Shown: positions 24,001 to 36,732, counted from the stretch's first letter. The stretch: 64,000 nucleotides of DNA from Multifurca ochricompacta (GCA_022496185.1 WTXG01000073.1:98961-162960); one strand, 5' to 3'. Notes: generated by a model not told the origin, from the sequence alone. A program made the numbers and translations.

Positions 24001-25563
24001 GGTCGTAACTACTTTAGGTGCCCCAGTAGATACACAAAATTTTAAGTTTAAGTTTATAAATCATCACACAAGTTTTATTTTTTATTTCATTTTATTGGTT
24101 ATTTCATTTTATTGGGTCTTCCAATCCAATGTGGTGGTGTGTGGGATGGGACGCAGGCACGGCATTGAGTCCTCACCTTACTTTAACACACACACACACA
24201 CACACACGCACATGCACCCCTTTTTTTCTTTTTTCTTTTCCCACAGCTTCCCACAGCAACGGGAATTCTTAAAGCACCGGTGATGCTCCATCTCTAGCCG
24301 GTGTACTACACTGCATTGTGTAGTGTGAGCTTTTTAAAAAGGGCTTGGCACCCAAAGGACAAGGACAAGGAAGAAGAAAAATTAAATAATAAAAAATAAT
24401 GAAACATGTTTAAAAACTTCATATCATATCATATCAATAACCTCCTCCCTAACCGCGCGCGTCCAGCCGCTAGAACCAAGTTACAAAGTTTTCCAAAAGT
24501 TCATTCATTCAATTCATTTTTTCCTTCCCCTCCATGAAGGGAGGTTTTTTTTTAAAAAAAAAAAGTAACTAAGGATAGGGTTTGACGACGCGTGGTTTGG
24601 GACAGCATTGCAGGCGTTTTTTTTATTTAATTTAATTACCCCTCCCCCCCCCCCGTTATTCGTTAGTTTACCGGTTGTTCAGTGTCCGATGGTGTGTAGG
24701 GGCTACTAGTTCCGTCGACTCGAACTTGTTGGTTACTTTAATATAAGTTTTAAGTACACACACGCATTACGCAAAAAAAAAAAGAGGAGAGGCTTCTCCA
24801 ATGAGCAGTTCCTAGTTCCCAAATATTTTTTTAAGTGAGGAGAGGAAGGGGAAGAGAGAGAGGGGAGAGCTCCCTCCTTCAAGCCTTTGGCTGGCTGTGT
24901 GCACCGCACGCACAAAGGCGATCAATCAATACCGCCATTTTTCTAATTTGATTTAGAATTAGAATTAAAGGCCAGGGGGGAGGCAACCGAAACCGCAACG
25001 TAACTCGTCACGTGAGAGGAGTTGTACCCTCCCAGGTGGGTGGCCTATACCCTCCTCCCCCATCATTGCCTTCCAACACTACACTTGCTTCGCCCAATTT
25101 TCCCCCCCCCTCGGGTACGCCATCGCCCCAAACCTTTTTTTTTTTTGGTTTTTACCTGCCCGCCTGAAGAAATAGAGATAAACAATAAAAAAACTGTCAC
25201 ACATGGGGGGCATTCGTATTGTAATATTCTTCTACTACATGAGGGAAGGATAGAGATAGGGGAGAGAGAAGGGAGAGAGGTTGGGGGTGGGAGGAGGGGC
25301 TAAACGTCCATGTCGTCATCCAAAACCAGAACCAGAAAGGTATTGGAGACCCTTCCTCCCCCCTCCCCCCCCTTCCCCCTTCGCTCTCAGCAGCTGCATC
25401 TCATACGACTCACTACGAACGAAAGAAGCGAAAGGAAGAGAGAGAGGGGGAGGGGTTGGGGGGTTGGGGTGGCGATTAAAAGGTGGCGACCGCGGCGGTA
25501 TACATATGCACATACGCCGGGTTTCACGCGGAGGTAGGGTAGCGCATGGCAACAGCAAACTAG
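21020..25563. other. Long gene-free region upstream of the Zn2Cys6 gene
   Basis: Near 21185-21290 a TCTCTTTC tract (purine-rich on the coding strand) sits just upstream of the Zn2Cys6 start, and a 5' leader is likely there. The rest has homopolymer blocks (G9 near 22162, T15 near 22565, A10 near 23119, C10 near 24645) and AC repeats. Open frames are short and low-complexity; I see no protein domain or tRNA. Confidence 0.5.
24186..24208 (+). repeat. (AC)n microsatellite
   Basis: An uninterrupted run of about eleven AC units preceding GCACATGCACCC. Confidence 0.9.
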
Positions 25564-27359
25564 CTACACACTGCCGGTGGGGGCACCACGCGCATTATCT
25601 TCGCTACCACCACGACCACCACGACCACCGCCGCCACCGCCACCGCCGCCGACATCTCCGCGGGATCTCTTCCCTAACCGCGGGCTACGTGGGGCATCGT
25701 GTGCGGTTCCCGACAAGAAATCAAGCCAGGATGACGAGCTCGAGTCGTGATGTCCACCGCTAACACCTCCGCTACTGCTGTTACTACTACCGCCGCCCCC
25801 CGCGTGCGTCGTTGGCGCAAACTGCGGCCAGTCGAACGTCAGCGGTGGCGCTAGGAAGTCGAACTCCGGATGGGGACCTACCCCGCTGCCGCCTGCGGGT
25901 CCAAACACATGGGCGAAGAGATCATCGGTACTCGGACCGAAATGGGGCTGCGTAATTCGTGGTGGATGTCGCGGTGATCCATAGGTTTGTACGAGGTGTA
26001 AATGGGGCGCGTTTATATCGCCTCCTGTCCCCGTCGGCGACGGGAACGATGAGTGCAGGTGTAATCCGCTGCCTCCGCTTCCGCTACCACCAGACGGGAG
26101 TGTTGGTGAAACATGAGAATTGAAGCCTGAAAAGAATCCTGGTTGATATGAATGCGGTAAAAGAGGTGGAGGCGGATGTTGCACGCGCGAATAAAGCACA
26201 CGGGATGAAAATGAGGGATCAGACTCCGGTCGAGGCGGAAACGTGCCGGGGATGGGTGACTTTACTGTATTCGGGTGGTCATCCACCTTGACACGCTTAC
26301 GCGGATTCGGAGATTGAACGGTATAGGATGATGATGAACTAGTTACGCGACTACCAGAGGCGTGGGGCTGGGTATGACGATCGGCAGATACAGGTAGAGT
26401 CGGTGACGATGTGGGTAGGTCACCTGGAAGATGGAGGTGTGGACGGTAGTCCGCCTGTGGCGAAAGTGAGTGGGCGAATTGTGAAGAGAGGAGAGGGTGG
26501 AGAACACACTTCGGCGGCCTCCGGTTTTGGACCAAGCACCTTGCCGGTCTGGGTGTTACTCTTACCCTTGAGAGTATCGTGGCGTACGTATTGTGTTGTT
26601 GGAGAGTCGTCGGGATCACCATCGTCATCATCATCGCCGATATCATCCATACGGGACATGTTGGCACCCCCGCTAAAGTCATGTGGAGTACGGAGATCGC
26701 GCTCTCCATCAAACTGTTGAAGAAAATGAGAAAGGATGGAATGTAGGTGTACACAAAGACATGGTTTTTTTTTTGATACACACCCTGATTTGTCGTTGGA
26801 CGAGGGCATTGATATCTGTTGAACAATATTGAAAGAGTTTGTCTGAATGGCCAGGTTTGCGTTCTGGAAGGAAAAAGAGTATATAGATTCTATTAAAAAA
26901 AATAAAGAATATATAGAAAGCTTACCGAAAATTATTACGGCGACATCGACAGAGCATAAAACACCGAGCTCGTATGCTTTTTTGAAAAGACCTGTTTTAC
27001 GCTGAATTAAGGGGAAAGAAGGGAGGAGGGAGGACGGGTGAAATTGTGAGTTGAGGACGACCTATTTTTGAAGTAAAAGTCTTGGCACTGTCACTTGCCT
27101 TTAGAAAGGTGACGGACCGGGTTCGGTCGTTCTGTGTACAGACACAGACGTCAAGACAACAAGTACACAACCATGAAAGTGAAAAAAAAAATAGGCGCAA
27201 CGGCATAAAGAGACTTGGGGCAAGGGAAAGCGTTGAGAGAGGGAAGGAAAGTAGAGAAATTTTTACACAAAAAACCAAGAAACCAAACAAAACAAGAAAA
27301 GAATGAGTTGAGTTGATACGAACCGTTATGGGCTGAATAGCTATCTTCCGTCTCCCCAT
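25564..27359 (-). CDS. MADS-box transcription factor, Rlm1/MEF2 type
   Basis: Starts at ATG 27359. Exons: MGRRKIAIQPIT; NDRTRSVTFLK; RKTGLFKKAYELGVLCSVDV plus AVIIF; ERKPGHSDKLFQYCSTDINA; then FDGERDLRTPHDF. Joined, the first four make a full MADS domain (DNA-binding helix and beta strands) in the first 80 or so residues. The IQPI and QYCSTDINALVQRQ signatures fit the Rlm1/MEF2 branch rather than SRF/Mcm1. The long tail is acidic (DDIGDDDDDGDPDD), then Ser/Pro/Gly-rich, ending in Gly repeats and GAPTGSV. In yeasts Rlm1 acts downstream of cell-wall-integrity MAP kinase; a similar role here is inference. The intron after VTFLK starts GCAAGT (GC-AG). The tail frame slips by one near 26480-26500. 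Confidence 0.87.
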
Positions 27360-27989
27360 GTCCGGATGCGATCTGGAATTAACGAAGGCAAGATTGAATG
27401 GCTGGCATATGCGACCACAGCGGTAGATGAAAGGAAGAGGGGAAAAGGACGGTGTGAGGGAAGCGAAAGGCTAGGACTCTTAGGGTACCCTGAGAGGGGA
27501 CTCGACTCGGCATCTGACCGCGGGTCAAATCAACAACCGCAAACGCTTGCTCATTCGCAGCGAATTCAACTCGAAACTTTTTCTCTTTTTCTTTTTCTTT
27601 TCTTTTCTTTTCTTTTTATTTAATTCTTCTCTACTACTTTTAAAAAATTATATATTCCTTCCGTTTCTCTCTATTTCTTTTTTTGTTTTGTTTTTGTGTT
27701 TTTTCTTTTTCTTTGCCACTTCCAAGGGTAAATTACTCCTCCTTTGCTCCTGCTCCTCGGTATATGATGTTCAAAAAACCTTCCCCGGTCATGGCCCGCC
27801 GTCACATCCGATGTAGCCCTTCTGGTCTCTCTTCTTCCCACCCTTCCCTATCTCACGCATCCATCTCCGTCGCTCTCTATCACCCCCTACCTTACCGTCC
27901 TGGCAATCTTCTCAGACTCAGACAACATTGCTTCCCGCTATCCTCTCTAAGCTGCACGTCACAAGGTTCTTTTTAGCTCCATTGGCCCA

Positions 27990-27990
<1 letters not shown>

Positions 27991-28022
<32 letters not shown>
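27991..28022 (+). repeat. (CT)n microsatellite
   Basis: CT units run almost without interruption, broken once by TTT. Confidence 0.85.
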
Positions 28023-31000
28023 CTCTATGTGTCTCTCCTTATCTGTCCGTCTGGACAAACTGCCTGCAATTCCCTACTTTGCTCAATAACCCATCCCAAT
28101 ATGGAAACTCTATTGACCGATCCACTTGTCTTAATCAATCAACTCGTTCATCTCGCGCGCCACGCAATGACTTGATGGAGTCGCAAGAGAATCAACCACC
28201 ACTTGTTCTTTTTCCATCTCTCTCTCTCTCTCTGCCGCTGTATCACTTTCTACCCTAGACGGTGACTCCTATATAGCTCTCTCCCTCATTCGTCGTCCGT
28301 CTGAGTTGCATCGGAGATTTGGTACAATACACATGCGTAAATCGGGAAGGGTGAAGCGTTTCCCAACCGGACTCGTTTATTGGTCCTTCGCGTACCTGAT
28401 CTCCTCCCTCCCAACCCCTCTCCTCTTCAAACGCCGCCTCCGCCGATGTCAAACGCGTTGCTTGCTTCTTTGCCTGTCTGTCTTTTCTTCTGCCTGCCCC
28501 TTCTGTACCACTCAGGTCGTCTGTCACTTTTTATTATTATCACATGACGACTTCTTGTGTGTTGTCTTTTTGGTGGGCACCGTTCCATTGTGCATCTCTG
28601 TCTCCACTACGCGTGCCCCCCACCCCTCCATTTCATCGGAAAACAGTGATGCTGGGCGTGGGATTCGAGTTATGGCCACCCTTCCCCTTCATTTAACCTT
28701 TCTGAACCGAAATTCCACCTTTTTTGTTCTTCGTGTACAACCATCTCACGGGGTTAACGCACTTCTCAGGAATTTCCGCGCGCCAATTCTCGGGTTGATG
28801 ATTGAGGAGTACACCCACGCACACACTGTCCAAGATCTTGCGTCTGCTAGTTGTCCATCTATCGTTGAACAGAATATTCAGTAGTGGCCTTCCTTCTAAT
28901 GGCTTTTTTTTTTGGCTGATAGAACTCGTGTATTTCCACTCAACATCCCAATCAGTTTACTCCGCTTTCTGGCCAGTCTTTTTTGCTCCTAGCTGTTGCC
29001 TTTATTCCATCACCTTGCGATTGGTCACTTCCCCTCCCCAGGTGTATCACGGGCTAGTTCCCACCATCCATGAAACGTTAGTGCGATCCCAATGTTACCC
29101 CATTTACCACTCGTCCGGGGGCGTTACACCATGACTTCTGTGCAGCACCACACCTGACTTGTCCATTTTCGTGGGGTGCCCCCCCCGATCAAAGACCATC
29201 GAGAAGTTCTTTGTACCCTTTCTAATCCCACTGGTCGATCAAAAACGAGTCCTTTCGCACATACACAGAGACACAGAAACACATAATATACTCTCTTCGA
29301 AAGCAACACCACACTAGAGTAGACGGCATGGCGTGGGCTCGATACTCCGACCGGCATCGTTGCTTCTCTTTCACCATCTCAGAAGAGCAGGAGAGGAGAT
29401 TTTGGGAGCGGGGGGGGGGGGGTGGGAGGAGGGGAGGCGCTTTGGTGGCGCACAACCAACCGCATGTCCTCCCTTTCGAAGCGGACAATGTACTACCCCT
29501 CTTTTTCTTTTTGTGTCACACACCCTTCCCAACCAAACCACAACTCACTCCCGGCGCCCGGATTTCCCATCCCCGCGCGGGATGCCGTTTCGTCCCACGC
29601 CGCCTTTTTTTTTTTTTAAAAAAAAAACCCCCCTTGTGAAAAATGTCGTCTCACTCACTCATTTTGGTTTGTTTGGGATCTTCAAAAAAAAAAAGAAAGA
29701 AAGACAGAGAGAGAAGTCTTGTCCCCTCTATGGTCCGGGGATCCTTTTGGTTGTTTGTTATCCATTCATTCTATACTTTACGCGCCAATTGGTCTGGGGT
29801 TAGATGTGGGTTTGGGCTCTTAGCATCGCATTGGGGTGTTGGGCTGTGGGGACATGGGATGGCATGAAACGTCATGGCACGGCACGAGAGGGTGGGCGTT
29901 TGTGGGGCGATGGAGCCCACTGCCCGAGGACAAGTGACAGACACTCTTTTTCGAGTCGTTTCCGTCTCCTACGTGTATGAAAGTTGGTCGCACGCCAGCG
30001 CGTCCGGGTGCTGTTGTCGGCGCGCGATAATTGCGCGCATGTCGATTGGGTTTCACACACGCATTCTGGTATGGTCTCAGTGTGTGTGTGTATGTGTGCA
30101 TGTATGTCCCTTCGTCCGTTAGGGCGTCAGTGGGGTTCGTCATTTGTTGTTTGGGCAGTTTGATGTTGGTTTGTTTCCCCCCACCGCCCCCCCCCCCCCC
30201 TTTTTTTTTTTTTCTTTTTTCTTTGACGGAGCTAGCGGTGTAACCATCTCCCAGGGACTTGAAACCCTTCATTTATCTCCCTCACTCTCTACCTCCTCTC
30301 CACTAACTGCCGATCCCGAGGCATTGATTTTTTTGTTCGTGGTAATGTAACAGTATACACATGTACATGAACATGTACAACACTCTCCATCTTGGCATAA
30401 GGTTTCTCGCTCTCTCTCTCTCTGGCATTACCTCGGTTTATTATTCTCCGTATCTGTTGTTGTCATTTTACTGCCTTGTGTTGTTTGCTGCTCCAGCTGT
30501 TGTTGTGCGGTTTTTACGCTGCTTATGGTATGATGCTGCGGACTTCCCATTGACCAATTCCAATTCTCATGTTCGCCGTCCGTCCTTTATTCTTTTTCTC
30601 CGAACCAGTGAACATTTAATATTACCCTCTTATCAGTACTCCCTGTTGGTTTGGCTTTTTTTTTTTTTCTGTTTCCCTTTCTTTAACTAGATCCGCGGCC
30701 GGATAGTCATATTCCCCCTTAGGCACCCTCCCCTTCACTTTCTTTCAAAAAAGGGACCGGAGGTGGTTATCCATTGCTCATCCTGACATATGTGCGGGTG
30801 GGGGGGCGTTTAAGATCGCTATCAAGAAGCTGTGCTCCGTCGGAAAATGATCTCTTGCTTGTCGTACTTGTTAGTTCGACCGCCCATAGGTGGAGTGGGC
30901 GGTAGGTGGGTAAATTTTCGGTTCTTTCGGCCTTTGGCGAATTCCGACTGTATGGAAACACAGACAACAAGATTGACGACGTGACGCGGGGACCAAGCCC

Positions 31001-31715
31001 CTCATCTCTGTAGATAAAGAAATAAAGGGATAGCCGGTTGGACTCGCGTGGTCGCGGTTACGGGGTATGTGACATGGGACATGAGGTCGGAAGCCTAGAT
31101 AGGCAATGTTCACCTTTAATGTTGTATGTGTTTTGCTCTTTTTTTGTTTGTTTTTTTGCGAAAAACGAGGGAAACATGATTGTGAGAGAGAAGAGCGGTA
31201 AAAGAACTTCTTTTCAATTGGGAAGTAGTAACTCGCTCCCCATTCCCCGGGACTTTAATTGTGTTGTTGTTGCGTCGTGATTGATGGGGGGGGGTCCACA
31301 CCCTCTCCATATTGATGCCGTTGTAGCGCCGTTGAGCGCTCCCGCATTTACCCGGGAGTGCCACGCCCGGTGCCACCCGTGGCGGTCCCCCCTCTCGGTG
31401 CGGCGCCACAACCCTTCCTCTTGAGCTCACATAAAGCGGGTCTTTCCCCAGCCAACAAAAGGAAGGGAGGGAGTAGTGGGGTGAACGACTGTGATACATT
31501 CGAGCGAGTCGAATCGAATTGAGTCGAGTAGGTCTCTTTACATCACCACGCATCGTCATCATTTTCGGTAGATTGACCCTTTTTCACGCCAGGGAGGGGG
31601 GGGGGGGGGGGGCTGCTGACGTTGAGAATTAGCGTCACATCGACCTATATGACACGCGCAAAAACGTGGTAGTGGAGGCGAAAGGGGGACGTTCATTCAC
31701 CGACCCATGGTCCAT

Positions 31716-31752
31716 CGCTTCTCTTCTCTTCTCTTCTCTTCTCTTCTCTTCC
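31716..31752 (+). repeat. (CTTCT)n microsatellite
   Basis: About seven CTTCT units in a row between CATCG and CCCTTC. Confidence 0.9.
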
Positions 31753-32512
31753 CTTCTTTTCTCGTTTGGACTGACTTTCCCATTCAGCTCAACTTGTCGT
31801 CTGTGTTGCTTCGGCATCTGTTTTTGGTTCACAAATCCCAACTTACCGCCGCCAGCACTTCCTACGCTACACTGCTGTGAAGACAAAGTAAATAACTAGC
31901 TTGTGAACATCCCCGTGATTTTAGCAAAATAAATGGCTTTCTAACGCGAAGACTCGGGTGGGGGGTGGGTTTAGTATATTGCCGAGTTGCCGAGATACTG
32001 ACCTTCCCTCCGCCCCCCACCGCCCCCCACGCCCAGTGCACTCTGTCATCTCTTATTCGCCACCACCTTATTCTTCTCCGTATATTGAGATATTACTGCA
32101 CAGAAGGTCCATCGAACTCCCGTACAATAAGCGCGTGCCCCAGTGCGCCCCAAGGTTGACCTATTGATCCATAAAATGCCTACTCTGGGCGGTGGTGCTT
32201 GAGGAAGCTTTGATTGTACTCTACAGAGTCCATACTACATCTGGGTATCTTGAGACTTTGAGACTCAGCGGTATCCACAAATGAGGTGTCCCCCGTTGCT
32301 AGACCTTGCCAAGCAATCACAAGAAATGGATGGACACATGACTTATGAATCGAAGCATATGGTCGGTCTCAATCGACCCCCATTGGCACGAGATTATTCG
32401 TGGGCGTTTATGAGCACCAAATCGTGGTCTCCTCAGCTCGTCAAAAAGGACCCGTGTGTTTGGAAAGCATGGCACGAATGGAATGTCTAGCCCTCTTCCC
32501 TGCCTCCCAGGT

Positions 32513-32552
32513 CTCATCATCATCATCATCATCATCATCGTCATCATCATCA
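32513..32552 (+). repeat. (TCA)n microsatellite
   Basis: Thirteen TCA/TCG units with one interruption (TCG). Confidence 0.9.
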
Positions 32553-33264
32553 GATAATTGGCACCACATGACCGAGGACTAGTTAACAACTTGAGACGAC
32601 GGACGGAGAGACTTTTTTTTTTCTTTGGGTTCGGCGACATACATATACGCTTATGGACTTTGCCGCGATCTGACGAACCTCCGAGGCGTCCGCGTACCGC
32701 GCACACTTCTATCCTCATCCAGTGGCCGGGTCTTCATACAGACGCACGACCGATGATGACCGTTGGTCGTTGTTGGCTACGTTTTCTTATGACAACGATC
32801 GCCTGTGTTTGTAGGTTGGCTGGAAGTCTCAATGTGTTTCTTTTTTTTTTTTTCGTTTTGTTCACGCCACCCGCATCGCTTCTCCGGCGGCCTTATCGTT
32901 AAAAAAAAAGTCGGCTACCTTGGGCATTCTCCGCAGGAAGTCTACAGAGCCTGCTCGCTGCCCGCGGCTGGCAGCCCTGAAAAATTGGACTCTCATCGCG
33001 GAATATGGTTATTCGAACTCAAAAGTTGTGAGTACTAATGGTTAGAGCGTGGGGAGTTTCTACGACGGTTGCATCTGTTGAGCCGGGAACGGATCAGGGA
33101 TCAGGGTAAGCCGGACCAGATCAGAGGTGACTGGAGTTGCTGGTGCAAGACAGACTTAAGTGGACATTGTAATATACTTACTGACATTCCACTTGTTTGT
33201 TATGATTAAAGATACAGTCCTTATTGTTGAGCTGGTAACAGATCAGAGTAGGCCTAGTGATTGT

Positions 33265-35792
33265 CAAGGGTTTTCATACCTGTGTGGGTAAGTGCCATGG
33301 GTTTTTCTGGGTATGGGTACAGGTATATGGCTCCCAACCCATGGAAACCTGTACCTGCACAGCAGGTTTGGCAGGTATAGGCACCAATTATGCATTGACA
33401 AGATTAGTAGAAATTCTAAGATAAAACACACCTGCAGCCACAAAAATAAATGATCTCATCTGATGTATGCTACAGGGTATCTTTAAATATGTTCTAGTAT
33501 TATCATATGAAATATCAAAGCAGATCAACAGTGCAATGTAAAATAAAAGTGTTATCAGTGATCCACTTCTTGAAAATCATGATGCATCTGTTTTATTAAT
33601 GTGCAACCAATTCTGCCAGTCTGGCACTATCTAAAATACTCTCTTGACTACTTTAGACTATAATATAATCAAACTATTAAATTATTTTACTGAAAAAAGG
33701 CCTGCATGTATCTACAAGCTGCATGGGGCAGCAACTACATTGCATCATATGGTGGTCTGACCTCCTTCCTATTAAGGAAGGTTGACTTAAATGTGCCAGG
33801 ACAGTTGTGCTTGTATGAAATGAAAGCAGAATAATAAAATAATAATGTAAACAAAGGATCCATTTAATCTTCTGAACATAAACCAACAATTTTTGAGGGA
33901 TCTTGAGTAGCCATAAATAGTGTGACACTTTCTTGCTGGTATTTTGTGTTTTCTCTCTTTTTTGTCTTCTATGCCCCTTTCTTTCACTGTATACCTTATC
34001 AGATCCACTTATCTGATGGCCATAGTCTGGACAAGGGATTCAACTCCCATGTCATCTGATTGATGATCTCATACTTGATGTCATAGACCTTGTGACCTTA
34101 GTATGACCTCATAGATGATATCATGACCATTGTGACCTACTATGATATCATTTGTACAAGACTCTAGACTATGACTTCATAGTAGCTACACTGTATTTAA
34201 GGACTACAATAAATCCAAGGACAGACTAAGTCTGTTCTCCTTGTACCTAGTGAATAGCAGGGGTAACCCCCAGGTATCTTCATTGGTACCCATACCCATA
34301 CCCATACCCATCACTATGGGTATGGGTAACCCATGGGTTACCTGCAGGTCACCTGCAGGTTGCCTGTGTTAAATGTGTGCAAGTTCTTTACTTGCATTGT
34401 GCATTTTGGATGTCTGGCCTGGGCCATCCCAGACCAAGGAGATACACAACATGTTCATTTATGGCTGCTTAAGATCCCTCAATGACTCTTGTTTTATGCT
34501 CAGAAGATTAAGATAATTCATTATTCCATTTTTATTTTATTATTCTGGTCTCAATTTTATACAAGCACAACTAAAATCCACCCCAATATACAGAGATGAT
34601 TAGATAGGATGTAATAGAACATTGAATGAAAAGCCTGTCAGATAACCACACAGAATGCAAAAATAATTGACAAATGCATAGTGATTGGCAGGGGTAACCC
34701 CTGGATATTTGTTTTGATACCCAGGTTACCCATAAAATGAAATGTGTGCAAGTTCTTTGGTTGCATCGCGCATTTTGGACAATTAGCCTGGACCATCCCG
34801 GTCTGGGAGATACACACTTGGATACAACGCATTCATTTGTGGCTACTCAGGATCCCTCTATAATTGCTGATTTATGTTCAGAAGATTAATTTGATTCTTT
34901 ATTTACATTCTTATTTTATTTCATTTTGTGGAACAGGCATGGTGCAGGCTTGTACTTTAGATACTACTTTACTACTATCTTATCTCACCTTGTTAACTGC
35001 GAGGCTTAGATGCTTTCAATAGAGTGATAGCAACTACTTTATTACAGTAGTTATACAGTGTTTATATACATTCTATGTACTATATCAGCTACTAGATTAA
35101 ACAAATGCGTTATCTCATTATCTTGTTTAATGATGTGATTTGATCATATGTCAGATCTTAGATGTATATTCTATGTATCTAATTAATTTGTGAATGTGTT
35201 TCTGTTGTGTTATCTATGCATGATCACAATCATGTCAGACCAATGGAAAATTGCAGCCATGATTGTTAAGTCAACCTTCCTTAATAGGAAGGAGATCAGA
35301 CCAATATGCTGGTCCAATGTAGTCGCTGCCCTATGCAGCCTGTAGATACATGTGGGCCTTGTTTCAGTAAACTAATTTGATAATTAGATTATAGAATAGT
35401 CTAAAGTAGTCTAGAGTGTATTTTAGATAGTGCCAGACTGGCAGAATTGATTGCATGTTCATAAACAGTTGCATCAGGATTTTCAAGAGAGTGGATCACT
35501 GATAACACTTTTATTTTACATTGCACTGTTGATCTGCTTTGATATTTCATAGGATAACACCAGAACATATTTACAAAAACCCTGTAGCATACATCAAATA
35601 AAATATAGTCATTTGTTTGCTACAAATGTATTTTATCATTAATTTCTGCTGATCTTGTCAATGACTGATGGCCACTTATACCTGCCAAACCTGCTGTGTG
35701 GGTACAGGTTTCTGGTGGGTTGGGAGTTGTATACCCATACCTGTACCCGTCAAAACCCACAGCACTTACCCACATGGGTATGAAAACCCTTG
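33265..35792. mobile_element. Non-coding element with about 0.5-kb inverted terminal repeats
   Basis: The left end CAAGGGTTTTCATACC returns in reverse at 35777-35792. Similarity continues inward for about 530 bases: GTGGGTAAGTGC, CAGGTTTGGCAGGTATA, GTGCCAGACTGGCAGAATT, and a palindromic CCTTCCTTAATAGGAAGG block near 33765 and 35275. A second inverted pair (GAGGGATCTTGAGTAGCC near 33895 and its reverse near 34845) continues toward the centre. The middle has tandem ATACCC and CACCTGCAGGT words. No frame exceeds about 90 codons, so it is non-autonomous. Target-site duplications are not convincing (GTGATTGT against CTGATCCC). Confidence 0.75.
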
Positions 35793-36064
35793 CTGATCCC
35801 TACTTGTACCAATCAAAGGTCCTTAAGAAGTCCCTTCAGCCCTCTTCCAAGATGTGACTTGAGAGGGTTTGGCTCACCAGTAACTCCAGCAAAGGCTCTT
35901 GCCTTGCTATCTGAATATCCTGACTTCACATGCAACATCCAGACTTGTTGCCTTAATCCATATTGGCTGTGTGCTGTGACATCTTGACTTGACTTGACAC
36001 TTGCATCTCTTGACTGCCTTGATTGACCTTGACCTGAACCTGAACCAATGCACACTGAAGGACC

Positions 36065-36639
36065 TGTCACAGCCAGGTGCTAGCTGTGTGCTGGGTCAAT
36101 TCGCATCAAGGATAGCAAGACAAGTATCAAGATCTCAAGGTTATCACCTAGGTGTTCAAGCCCTACAAGTTGCAGTGGGCGTGTGCGCGATGTGAAATCG
36201 AACAGGGACACTCAGTCCTGTCACAAAATAACTGGGATGAAGACTCCTAAGGCGCGGCTTAGGGGCTCAAGAGGAATGGGGCTTCTGGTGAGTCTGTAAC
36301 ACCTGTATTGGGTACAAGAGAACAGACTTAAGGTCTGTCTCTGAAACTAATGGTCCTTAAATACAGGTTGGAGGCTCAGTAAACTACCAGAGACTGTCCT
36401 AGGCTTCTACAGATGATATCATGGCTAGGTCATAGCTATGTCATAGTTGTATCAGTAAAGAACAGTCTAGCTAATATGAGACTTGGAGTTTGTGTGGACT
36501 AAGAGGGGTTGTGCCCTCAATACTGTACAAATGGTCATAAGGACTTTGACCATTTAATGGAGCTGTTGAAGCTGCAGAAGTAAGGGATTCGGCATTGGAG
36601 AATACAAACAAGCAGAAAAACACGAAGATAACTGTCACA
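36065..36639 (-). repeat. Downstream LTR of the gypsy element
   Basis: Begins TGTCACAG and ends CTGTCACA on the + strand, about 575 bases. It matches 48007-48580 except for roughly a dozen differences, most of them C/T or G/A. It is the 3' LTR in the element's own (- strand) sense because the polypurine tract abuts it. Confidence 0.88.
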
Positions 36640-36677
36640 TCACCCCCCTTTTACAGTGGTACTTGCCCCCAAGTGCC

Positions 36678-36732
36678 CTAGTCTTCATGAGTAAGATCAA
36701 TAACAGGAGAAGTGACGAGATGTGGACGACGA
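36678..36732 (-). pseudogene. 3' end of the gypsy accessory ORF, cut off by the copia element
   Basis: Reading on the - strand, PHLVTSPVIDLTHED and TAG follow in the same frame as the ORF interrupted at 41932. This is the displaced C-terminus of the accessory protein. Confidence 0.8.

Larger units (their letters stand above)
27360..33264. other. About 5.9 kb without a recognisable gene
   Basis: This is the upstream side of the MADS gene. The + strand is pyrimidine-rich up to about 28250, which is purine-rich in the gene's sense. The longest frame (28306-28884, + strand, 192 codons) has no domain-like sequence and unlikely composition. Blocks of homopolymer abut each other, for example T13-A10-C6 at 29605-29633 and C14-T13 near 30187-30213. 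From about 33060 the composition changes to the transposon island. Confidence 0.5.

Noticed and set aside
25281..25763. 160-codon open frame on the + strand
   Set aside because: It is the antisense shadow of the Gly/Ser-rich tail of the MADS gene; the His/Arg run is the complement of Gly codons.
28306..28884. 192-codon open frame on the + strand
   Set aside because: Composition is Cys/Leu/Ser/Phe-rich from translated pyrimidine tracts, with no domain, no convincing splice context and no good partner exon.
9000..33000. Microsatellites considered as a CRISPR array or centromere repeat
   Set aside because: The repeats are simple 1-5 base units without conserved spacing or long tandem monomers, and the genome is clearly eukaryotic.
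33025..33095. AATGGTTAGAGCG resembling a tRNA A box
   Set aside because: No T-arm (GGTTCGAATCC-like) or matching acceptor stem follows within tRNA distance.
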